From Verrucomicrobiales bacterium (GTDB lineage: Bacteria; Verrucomicrobiota; Verrucomicrobiia; Verrucomicrobiales; SKLO01): a stretch of DNA of 5,448 bases. Below are positions 1 to 5,448 of the stretch, one piece after another. Location: contig SKLO01000231.1 in assembly GCA_007123195.1 (NCBI GenBank), positions 1 through 5,448 of the forward strand, given 5' to 3'. The notes under the pieces were generated by a model. The model was not told the DNA's origin and ran no database searches. It worked only from the letters and a program-made list of their open reading frames with translations. The position numbers and the translations under genes were made by a program. Position 1 is the first letter of the stretch, and each line of letters begins with the position of its first letter.

Positions 1-297
1 ACTGCATTCGTCATCATCAACCGGCACGCCCGGCGTGCTGCGCTGGTCCCGCTGCATGCCTTGGCTATCCGCGCCCGTCGGCCGGTCAGCCGGGATTCTC
101 GGGAATGTTTCTTTTGTGCTGATGCCGACGGGTCGCGCGAAGCTGGCATCGACCCTGCTGTCTCCCGTGGTTGTGGCCCCGGTGTCGGCTTGAACCCGGG
201 GCGCGCCGGCCTATGCTTCGGTCAGCCGGTGAAGGCCGGGCGCCGCGCGCTCGGGTTCCACCGGCGCCGCGTCATGGATGGCATCACAAGACCTGGC
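1..297. other. Upstream region with no supportable gene
   Basis: No gene is supported here. The + strand frame of the downstream phosphorylase is open from base 1, but its translation is rich in Arg, Cys and Gly, uses codons unlike the body of the gene, and matches no part of the GH13 fold. A second + frame is open from base 2 to a TGA at 191-193 and could in principle be the tail of an upstream gene, but its 63 residues are not recognisable. Two reverse frames are also open from about 210-222 down to base 1, with ATGs near 149 and 57, again without recognisable product. A short GC hairpin (GCACGC, loop CCG, GCGTGC) lies at 24-38 with no T tract after it. A T-rich patch at 107-117 has no strong stem before it. 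The region probably holds the promoter of the first gene, but no convincing -35/-10 pair is visible. Confidence 0.4.
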
Positions 298-2118
298 ATG
301 AACTGTTCGCCCGTGCCGTGCCGCCCTGATTACATTGTGACCGCCCCAGTTGTCGATCCCGAGGAGTTGATGCCGCTGCTGCGGACCCTGTATGGAGCCG
401 ACGCCGACGGGCCGGCGCTCGACCTGGCGGACCTGGCGCATTCATGGGCCGGACGCCTGGCCGGGTTTCGCCCGCCACCGTGGGACCAGCGCGATGCCAT
501 CCTGATCACCTACGCTGACAGCGTGCTGGCGCCCGGGCGCAAGCCGCTGCGGGCGCTGGGTGAATTTCTCGACCGCCAGCTCGGCGGGTCCATCACCGGC
601 GTTCACCTGCTGCCGTTTTTTCCCTACAGCAGCGACGACGGGTTCTCGGTGGTCGATTACCACCGTCTACGGGACGAACTCGGCGACTGGAACGATGTCG
701 CGGAATTGGCGCGCCGCCGTCGCCTGGCCTTCGACGTGGTGCTCAACCACGCCTCCGCCAGTTGTCCGTGGATCGAGGCCGATCTCGCCGGGCATCCGGA
801 CTTCGAGCGCTTCGCCCTCCGGGTTGATCCCGGCTGGGACCTGTCGCGGGTCGTGCGCCCGCGCACCAGTCCGCTGGTCCATGAGTTCGATTCAGCGTCC
901 GGTCCGGTCACCCTGTGGACCACCTTCAGCCGTGACCAGATCGATCTGGACTACCGCAACCCGAGGGTGCTGCGAACGATGGCGGAGCTGGTGTTTCAAT
1001 ACATCGCCCGCGGCGCTTCGGTGTTGCGCCTCGACGCCTTGCCTTATTTGTGGAAACAATCCGGCACCCGTTGTGTCCACCTGCCGGGCACCCATGCGGT
1101 GTTGCAACTGCTGCGCCTGCTGGTGGACCGGGTGGCTCCGGGTGTGCGGCTGCTGGCCGAGACCAACGCCCCGTTCACCGACAACCTGACCTACTGGGGC
1201 GCGCGCGGCGAGGGCGCCCACTGGATCTATGATTTCAGCGTCGGCCCGCTGGTGCTGCACGCGCTGGCCACCGGCGACAGCGGTCCGCTGGCGGAATGGG
1301 CCGGGGCCTGGGCCGTGCCCGGCGACGGCTCGAGCAACGCCATGTTGCACGTCACCGCCACCCACGACGGCATCGGTGTGCGACCGACCGAGGGGCTGCT
1401 GCCGCCTGCGGCGGTGGCCGCGCTGGCCGAGGCCACCCGGGCCAGGGGCTGCCATATCGGCGCCCGCACGGAGCCGGACGGCAGCGAGGTCCCCTACGAG
1501 TTGAACATCAGCTGGTGGGACGCCGTGACCGCGATCGAAGGGGAGGGGGGCCATGGCGCCGGCGCGTTGCGCCGGTTCATCACCAGCCAGGCAATCGCCC
1601 TCGCACTCAGGGGCGTGCCCGGAATCTACATCCACAGCCTGTTCGGCAGCCGCAGCGATTTCGATTTCTGGCAGGCCACCGGCCATCCGCGCAGTGTCAA
1701 CCGAACCCGCCTGGCGTTGCCGGAGGTCGATCGCTGGCTGGCGGATCCGGGCTGTCATCAAGCGCAGGTGTTCACCGCCATGCGCCACCTGCTGCAGCAA
1801 CGCAAGGGCCAACCGGCGCTCGATCCGCGGGCCGGGCAGCAGGTGACCGCGCCGGGCCGGGGCTGGCTGTTGATCCGGCGAACACCGGCCGCTGGTGCTG
1901 CGACCGGAGAATTGCTCGGCTTGACGAATTTCCTCGACCACGGACGAATGGCGCCGACGCTGCCGACAGCGGCTGCAGGCGCGAATGAAGCGGGCGGCTG
2001 GTTCGACCTGATCGCGCTCGAACCCTTCTCCGGCCCGGGTTCGATTCCGTTTGCCCCGTGGCAGACCCGCTGGTTGGTCCGGCCGGACTCCGCCAGCGGG
2101 CCGCCAGGTTTGGCATGA
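298..2118 (+). CDS. GH13 subfamily 18 sugar phosphorylase (sucrose/glucosylglycerate phosphorylase family)
   Basis: This is a cytosolic alpha-glucoside phosphorylase of the retaining GH13_18 family. Such enzymes use phosphate to split an alpha-glucoside into glucose 1-phosphate and an acceptor. Counting from ATG 298 (606 aa), the conserved blocks occur in order: LLPFFPYSSDDGFSVVDYH near 104-122; FDVVLNH at 145-151; RLDA with the likely nucleophile Asp246; LAETN with the likely acid/base Glu288; and THDGIG with the transition-state Asp357. The TSxxHL-like segment after the nucleophile (GTRCVHL) and the C-terminal PGIYIHSLFGSR block resemble E. coli YcjM, a glucosylglycerate phosphorylase, from memory. 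The product is intracellular, as there is no signal peptide. The start is uncertain: family homology begins about residue 24 (ELMPLLRTLYG). ATG 274, GTG 337 and ATG 370 are in-frame alternatives, and none has a good Shine-Dalgarno. The acceptor (fructose, glycerate, glycerol or other) cannot be decided from sequence alone, so no symbol is given. Confidence 0.9.
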   Translation: MNCSPVPCRPDYIVTAPVVDPEELMPLLRTLYGADADGPALDLADLAHSWAGRLAGFRPPPWDQRDAILITYADSVLAPGRKPLRALGEFLDRQLGGSITGVHLLPFFPYSSDDGFSVVDYHRLRDELGDWNDVAELARRRRLAFDVVLNHASASCPWIEADLAGHPDFERFALRVDPGWDLSRVVRPRTSPLVHEFDSASGPVTLWTTFSRDQIDLDYRNPRVLRTMAELVFQYIARGASVLRLDALPYLWKQSGTRCVHLPGTHAVLQLLRLLVDRVAPGVRLLAETNAPFTDNLTYWGARGEGAHWIYDFSVGPLVLHALATGDSGPLAEWAGAWAVPGDGSSNAMLHVTATHDGIGVRPTEGLLPPAAVAALAEATRARGCHIGARTEPDGSEVPYELNISWWDAVTAIEGEGGHGAGALRRFITSQAIALALRGVPGIYIHSLFGSRSDFDFWQATGHPRSVNRTRLALPEVDRWLADPGCHQAQVFTAMRHLLQQRKGQPALDPRAGQQVTAPGRGWLLIRRTPAAGAATGELLGLTNFLDHGRMAPTLPTAAAGANEAGGWFDLIALEPFSGPGSIPFAPWQTRWLVRPDSASGPPGLA

Positions 2119-2130
2119 CCCTTGGCGGAG
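2088..2130. repeat. Inverted repeat across the end of the phosphorylase gene
   Basis: CTCCGCCA at 2088-2095 is matched by its exact reverse complement TGGCGGAG at 2123-2130, with 27 nt between. Allowing one mismatch, the arms extend to 11 bp. The repeat spans the TGA stop at 2116-2118. A smaller GCCA/TGGC hairpin sits inside the loop. No T-run follows, so this is not a classical intrinsic terminator. It may be a transcript 3' end structure or chance in GC-rich DNA. Confidence 0.25.
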
Positions 2131-2175
2131 GCCCCGTCGTAATTCAAGCCAAGCCGACTTGCCACCGGGGCTGTC

Positions 2176-2361
2176 ATGGCGGAACAAGCAGGGATGAGCG
2201 AACCAACCAAAGATCCGAGCAATCCCGGTGACCGCGAACTTGAGGAGTTCAAGGAACTGCCGGAAGAGACCAAGAAGCTGATGAAGCTCAAGGAGGATGC
2301 GCAGCGAAGCTCCGGCGAGGAGAAACTGGACGCGCAGGAGGAGATTGACAAGGAAAGCTGA
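2176..2361 (+). CDS. Small highly charged hypothetical protein (61 aa)
   Basis: I do not recognise this protein. It is very hydrophilic, with no Cys, Trp or Tyr and one Phe, and is dominated by Glu, Lys, Asp and Ser. It has a Pro/Asn-containing, probably disordered first third, followed by a helix-prone stretch from about residue 20 (ELEEFKELPEETKKLMKLKE) to the C-terminus. There is no signal peptide or membrane segment, so a cytosolic location is inferred. The codons fit a real gene: many GAG, AAG, CTG and GCG, in a sequence unlike shadow frames of this GC-rich DNA. It starts 57 nt after the phosphorylase stop and ends 69 nt before the permease start. ATG 2194 (MSEPTKD) is an equally plausible start and would give 55 aa. 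CAGGG lies directly against that ATG, too close for a normal ribosome site, while GGGG sits 5 nt before ATG 2176. The function is unknown. It could be a small regulator, a chaperone-like helical protein, or a lineage-specific orphan. Confidence 0.6.
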   Translation: MAEQAGMSEPTKDPSNPGDRELEEFKELPEETKKLMKLKEDAQRSSGEEKLDAQEEIDKES

Positions 2362-2430
2362 AGAACCCGGCCGGTCCTCCGCCAGCCGTATGGTCCCGCG
2401 TGTGAGTCAACCTCCTATACCTCCACCGCC

Positions 2431-3609
2431 GTGAGCCGCAGCAACGATCCTCCCATCCTCGAGTGGACCCGGGAGGGGGATTGCCCGGTGCTGGTGGTCA
2501 GCGGCACCTGGAACCGCACCGGGCCGGTCTGCGAAATCCGCGGCGAAGCACCGGACCAACCACCCGCGCGCTATCGCTGCGACGACCTTGGTGAATTCGA
2601 CTCGACCCTGCCGGCGACGATGCTGGCGTTGATCAGGCAGACCACCGGTGGCGCGGCCGCCGGCCGCCCCAAGCCAGAATCAAAGTCCAAGCCTGACCCG
2701 GACGAAGACGCCGCCGGGGTCACGCTGGACGGTCTGCCGGATGATCTGCGCGGCCTGATGGAACTGGCCCTCGGCGTAGCGGAACGCAGCGACGCGAAGA
2801 GCCCCGTCGCCCGCCGTCGGTCGCTCGGCCAGTTTCTGGGCCAGACCAGCCAGCGGGTCGGCGCAGCGCTGCTCGGGGTGATCGAGTTCGTCGGCCTGTC
2901 GGTGCAGTCGCTCGGCCGGTTGCTGGTCGGGCGCGCCCGCTTCCGCCGTGCCGACCTGTGGCTGACCATCCAGGAGTGCGGCGTTCAGGCGCTGCCGATC
3001 GTCAGCCTCATCAGTTTCCTCATCGGCGTGATCCTGGCCTTCGTCGGCGGTTATCAACTGGCCGGCTTCGGCGCCGAGATCTTCGTCGCCGATCTGGTGG
3101 GCATCGCCATGGTCCGCGAGATGGGGGTGGTGATGACCGGCATCATCATGAGCGGTCGCACCGGCGCCGCGTTCGCCGCCCACATCGGCAGCATGAAGGC
3201 CAACGAGGAGATTGACGCCCTGCGCACGTTCGGCCTCAACCCGTTCGACTTCCTGGTCCTGCCGCGGCTGCTGGCGCTGGTGCTGATGATGCCGCTGCTG
3301 ACTGTCTACGCCAACCTCGTCGGCATCCTCGGCGGCATGCTGGTCGGCGTCGCCAGCGGCATCCCGGCGGTGCTCTACTGGCAACAGACCCTGACCGCCA
3401 TCGACCTCACCACCGCCTCGCTCGGGGTCTTCAAATCGGTGTTCTTCGGCGCCGCCATCGCCATCTGCGGCTGCATGCAGGGCATGAAGGCCGCCTCGTC
3501 CTCGGCTGGCGTCGGCCAGGCCACCACCCGCGCCGTGGTGGCTTCCATCACCATGGTGATCGTGCTCGACTCGGCGTTCGCCGCGATTTTCACCGTGCTC
3601 GACATCTGA
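2431..3609 (+). CDS. mlaE: MlaE-family ABC permease with short N-terminal STAS-like domain
   Basis: This is the inner-membrane permease of an MCE-type phospholipid transporter, working with the ATPase and MCE protein encoded next. The 392-aa product has three parts. Residues about 8-70 look like a shortened STAS domain (strand PVLVVSGTWN at 19-28, then DDLGEFDSTLPATMLALI at 51-68). Residues about 71-130 are a polar Pro/Lys/Asp-rich linker. The MlaE core begins about 131. The core carries the family hallmark: REMGVVMTGIIMSGRTGAA (229-247), then the cytosolic coupling region AAHIGSMKANEEIDALRTFG, and PRLLALVLMMPLL (278-290). Hydrophobic segments lie near 187-208, 220-241, 280-310, 333-349 and 366-390. 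E. coli MlaE (about 260 aa) lacks the N-terminal extension, but STAS-MlaE fusions are known in other bacteria. GTG 2431 is the only usable start after the in-frame TGA at 2359-2361, and it has no Shine-Dalgarno. The symbol reflects family membership, since the transported lipid is unproven. Confidence 0.9.
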   Translation: MSRSNDPPILEWTREGDCPVLVVSGTWNRTGPVCEIRGEAPDQPPARYRCDDLGEFDSTLPATMLALIRQTTGGAAAGRPKPESKSKPDPDEDAAGVTLDGLPDDLRGLMELALGVAERSDAKSPVARRRSLGQFLGQTSQRVGAALLGVIEFVGLSVQSLGRLLVGRARFRRADLWLTIQECGVQALPIVSLISFLIGVILAFVGGYQLAGFGAEIFVADLVGIAMVREMGVVMTGIIMSGRTGAAFAAHIGSMKANEEIDALRTFGLNPFDFLVLPRLLALVLMMPLLTVYANLVGILGGMLVGVASGIPAVLYWQQTLTAIDLTTASLGVFKSVFFGAAIAICGCMQGMKAASSSAGVGQATTRAVVASITMVIVLDSAFAAIFTVLDI

Positions 3610-3637
3610 ACCGAACCGCGTTGCCCGCCGACAGGCC

Positions 3638-4453
3638 ATGACCCGCCCCTCCGCCACTCCTGACAAAACCAAATCCCGCCCCGCCGGCACCGCGGCCCCG
3701 GCGCGCATCTCCGTGCGCGGCCTGACCATGGCCTACGGCTCGTTCGTGGTCATGAAGGACCTCGAATTCGACATCGCGGAGCGCGACATCTTTGTCATCA
3801 TGGGCGGCAGCGGCTGCGGCAAGAGCACCCTGCTGCGCCACCTCATCGGTCTGCACGAACCGGCCGCAGGCGAGGTTTTTTTCGATGGCGAGAACTTCAC
3901 CGCCACCCCGCCTGACCGGCGCGAGAAGTTCATCCGCCGCTTTGGAGTCATGTATCAATCAGGCGCGCTGTGGTCGTCGCTGACGCTGGCGGAGAACGTC
4001 GGCCTGCCGCTGGAGGAATTCACCACGCTCAACGCCCGCCAGCGGCGCGAACTGGTCAACTACAAGCTGGCCTTGGTCGGCCTGTCGGGCTACGAGGATT
4101 ATTATCCGAGCCAGGTATCCGGCGGCATGAACAAGCGCGCCGGCATCGCCCGGGCGATGGCGATGGACCCGGACATCCTGTTCCTTGATGAGCCCGGTGC
4201 CGGGCTTGATCCGCTCAGCTCGCGCCGGCTCGACGACCTGATCCTGCGGTTGCGCGACAGCCTCGGCTCGACCGTGGTCATCGTCACCCACGAGCTGGCC
4301 AGCATCTTCGCCATCGCCACCAACGCCGTGTTTCTCGACACCGACACCCGCCGTCAGGGCGCGGTCGGTCCGCCGGACGAACTGCGCCAGCGGGCCGACA
4401 ACCCGGCGGTCCGGCTGTTCCTCAACCGCGGCGAGGAGGTGCCGTCGGACTAA
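3638..4453 (+). CDS. mlaF: MlaF-family ABC transporter ATP-binding protein
   Basis: This cytoplasmic ATPase energises the MCE lipid transporter by binding the MlaE-type permease. The 271-aa length matches E. coli MlaF (about 269 aa). All ATP-binding motifs are intact: Walker A GGSGCGKST at 56-64, Q-loop Gln107 in MYQSGALW, ABC signature VSGGM at 160-164, Walker B LFLDEP at 181-186 with catalytic Glu185, D-loop near 188-191 (AGLD), and H-loop His218 in IVTHELAS. The SGALWSSLTLAENV and SGGMNKRAGIARA segments are typical of the Mla/Ttg2A ATPase branch rather than of importers with solute-binding proteins. ATG 3638 lies 28 nt after the permease stop, indicating co-transcription, and leaves a Pro/Lys-rich tail of about 20 residues before the ABC domain (ISVRGLTMAYG). 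AGG lies only 2 nt before the ATG, so the ribosome site is weak. Nothing suggests loss of function. Confidence 0.95.
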   Translation: MTRPSATPDKTKSRPAGTAAPARISVRGLTMAYGSFVVMKDLEFDIAERDIFVIMGGSGCGKSTLLRHLIGLHEPAAGEVFFDGENFTATPPDRREKFIRRFGVMYQSGALWSSLTLAENVGLPLEEFTTLNARQRRELVNYKLALVGLSGYEDYYPSQVSGGMNKRAGIARAMAMDPDILFLDEPGAGLDPLSSRRLDDLILRLRDSLGSTVVIVTHELASIFAIATNAVFLDTDTRRQGAVGPPDELRQRADNPAVRLFLNRGEEVPSD

Positions 4454-4470
4454 CGCCGGGGAGCCCGCGG

Positions 4471-4490
4471 ACCGGCCGGTTGGAATTCCA
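4471..4490. promoter_or_regulatory. Two abutting perfect 10-bp palindromes ahead of the MCE gene
   Basis: ACCGGCCGGT (4471-4480) is directly followed by TGGAATTCCA (4481-4490). Each is a perfect self-complementary 10-mer, and a 6-bp palindrome CCGCGG (4465-4470) precedes them. They have no central spacer, so they cannot form good RNA hairpins alone. A dimeric protein site on DNA is the more natural reading. The second one has an AT core that stands out in this GC-rich sequence, and contains the GGAA that could serve as ribosome site for the small ORF at 4493. A regulatory role is inferred only. Confidence 0.25.
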
Positions 4491-4492
4491 CC

Positions 4493-4540
4493 ATGCCCGT
4501 TGCCATCCACCCCTGCTGCTGTCACTGTTCTACACCATGA
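4493..4540 (+). CDS. Possible 15-codon cysteine-rich upstream ORF
   Basis: ATG 4493 opens a 15-residue reading frame, MPVAIHPCCCHCSTP, ending at TGA 4538-4540, which overlaps the MCE gene start in an ATGA junction. GGAA at 4482-4485 sits 7 nt upstream, a better ribosome site than that of the MCE gene itself. Four of 15 residues are Cys plus a His between them (CCCHC). Such an arrangement would allow translational coupling or a cysteine/metal-sensing leader peptide as known in other bacteria, but this is inference. A 48-nt frame of this kind can arise by chance. Confidence 0.25.
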   Translation: MPVAIHPCCCHCSTP

Positions 4541-5448
4541 GCCAACAAGCCAGTGCCACCCTGATCGGCGGCTTCACCCTTGCCGGCCTCACCATCACCG
4601 CGGTGGCGGTGGTGCTGTTCGGTGCCGGCAAGTGGTTCGAGTCCAGCCACCATGTGGTGCTTTACTTCGAGCGCAGCGCCCACGGACTCCAGGTCGGCTC
4701 CGACGCCCGCTTCGGCGGCGTGCTGATCGGTCGCGTCAAATCGATCAGCGTGCTGGTTGATCGCGAGGAAAACCGCAAGATCATCCCGGTGGTGGTGGAA
4801 CTTGGCGAGTCCGAGCTGCGGGCGATCGGTGTGGCGTCCGGGGCGTTGATCGACTTCAGCACCGTGGAAGGGGTACAGGCGGCGGTCGATCAGGGATTGC
4901 GCGCGCGCATGGTCCAGCAGAGCCTCCTGACCGGCCTCTTGTATGTGGAGTTCGACATGGTGCCCGACAGCCAGGGCTTCACCTTCAAGGCCGGCGGCGA
5001 ACTCGGCGAACTGCCGTCGGTGCCCACCATCGGCACCGAGGTCGACGAGTTGATCTCCGGCATCGGCGAAGGGCTCAAGACGTTCAACGAGATGGACCTC
5101 GAGGGGTTGCTTGGCGACCTGCGCGACACCATCGTCACCGTGCGCGAACAGGTCGAGGCGATCGCCACCGACGAGATCAGCGGCAACCTGGTCAGCATCA
5201 CCGAGGACCTGAAAACCTTTCTCGGCGGCGACAAGCTGCCCGACACCCTGGCCAAGCTGGAGGAGACGCTGGAAGAATTCCGTGCCCTGGCCGGATCGGC
5301 CCGCGAGGGCATGGAACCGGTGATGGAGGACCTTGCCGAGGCCATGAAATCCGCCAGCCGCAGCTTGGAGGAATTCGAGCAGGCCTCCGCCGCCCTCGCC
5401 GAGATGGCCAATCCGCGCGCGCCGGTGCTGATGCGGTTCCAGAATGTG
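4537..5448 (+). CDS. mlaD: MlaD-like MCE-domain lipid transport protein (3' end beyond window)
   Basis: This is the membrane-anchored MCE subunit that forms the periplasmic lipid channel on top of the permease. The frame is open for 304 codons to the window edge with no stop, so the gene is truncated only by the window. An N-terminal signal anchor spans about residues 8-30 (LIGGFTLAGLTITAVAVVLF) after a short polar start. The MCE domain covers about 38-140: VVLYFERSAHGLQVGSDARF at 40-59, GVLIGRVKSISV at 61-72 (the conserved VxxxGVxIGxV pattern), and the QSLLTGLLYVEFD strand at 128-140. From about 165 to the edge the sequence is acidic, helical and probably coiled coil, with heptad-like Leu/Ile spacing. 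E. coli MlaD is only about 183 aa, so this is the longer form with an extended helical tail. ATG 4537 lies 83 nt after the ATPase stop and has no Shine-Dalgarno. Its ATGA overlaps a short upstream ORF. The symbol reflects family only. Confidence 0.88.
   Translation, partial: MSQQASATLIGGFTLAGLTITAVAVVLFGAGKWFESSHHVVLYFERSAHGLQVGSDARFGGVLIGRVKSISVLVDREENRKIIPVVVELGESELRAIGVASGALIDFSTVEGVQAAVDQGLRARMVQQSLLTGLLYVEFDMVPDSQGFTFKAGGELGELPSVPTIGTEVDELISGIGEGLKTFNEMDLEGLLGDLRDTIVTVREQVEAIATDEISGNLVSITEDLKTFLGGDKLPDTLAKLEETLEEFRALAGSAREGMEPVMEDLAEAMKSASRSLEEFEQASAALAEMANPRAPVLMRFQNV

Noticed and set aside
24..38. GC hairpin GCACGC-CCG-GCGTGC as a terminator
   Set aside because: No T tract follows on either strand, and such short hairpins are common in GC-rich DNA.
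91..117. Intrinsic terminator suggested by the T-rich patch TGTTTCTTTTG
   Set aside because: Only a 4-bp ATTC/GAAT stem precedes it, too weak for a terminator.
2110..2126. Sigma-54-like promoter TTGGCATG-N4-TTGG before the small ORF
   Set aside because: The spacing of the two blocks is right, but the essential GC of the -12 element is replaced by GG, and the -24 half overlaps the stop codon of the phosphorylase.
892..2187. 431-codon reverse-strand open frame opposite the phosphorylase
   Set aside because: It is a shadow of the GC-rich + strand gene: the translation is low-complexity Arg/Gln/Gly/Ala with no domain, while the + frame has all GH13 catalytic motifs.
3621..3641. Six-residue TTG-started frame ending in ATGA at the ATPase start
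   Set aside because: It is too short, uses a TTG start without a ribosome site, and the overlap follows simply from the ATGA at the gene start.
2680..3729. 349-codon reverse-strand open frame opposite the permease
   Set aside because: The translation is rich in His, Asp, Gly and Glu without any fold signal, and is the antisense of a clear MlaE permease.
4500..4760. 86-codon + strand frame overlapping the MCE gene start
   Set aside because: It lies in another frame of the MCE gene, is Arg/His/Pro-rich, and has no homology. The MCE frame carries the anchor and domain motifs.

Overview
This window comes from a GC-rich Gram-negative bacterium, most likely a proteobacterium and possibly a gammaproteobacterium. 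That placement rests on the strong G/C preference at third codon positions, an Mla/MCE-type lipid transporter (which implies an outer membrane), and a GH13_18 sugar phosphorylase resembling E. coli YcjM. The lineage is inferred and I cannot name a genus. All supported genes are on the + strand.

Layout. Positions 1-297 hold no gene I can support. The frame of the first gene stays open back to base 1, but that stretch does not look like part of the enzyme. About 298-2118 encodes a complete GH13 subfamily 18 glycoside phosphorylase (sucrose, glucosylglycerate or glucosylglycerol phosphorylase type). Next comes a small, highly charged 61-residue hypothetical protein (2176-2361). The rest is an operon-like block for an MCE lipid transporter: an MlaE-type permease with a short STAS-like N-terminal domain (2431-3609), an MlaF-type ATPase (3638-4453) and an MlaD-like MCE-domain protein (4537 to the window edge, truncated by the window). 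A later lipoprotein or solute-carrier partner would be expected beyond the edge.

How the genes work together. The permease, ATPase and MCE protein should form one inner-membrane ABC complex that moves lipids between the inner and outer membranes. The phosphorylase is a cytosolic sugar or compatible-solute enzyme with no visible functional tie to the transporter. The small charged protein lies between the two units, and its partner is unknown.

I see no clear undescribed system. The items most worth a second look are a possible 15-codon cysteine-rich upstream ORF whose stop overlaps the MCE gene start, two abutting perfect 10-bp palindromes just before it, the small charged ORF, the unresolved substrate of the phosphorylase, and the near absence of Shine-Dalgarno sequences ahead of the main genes.
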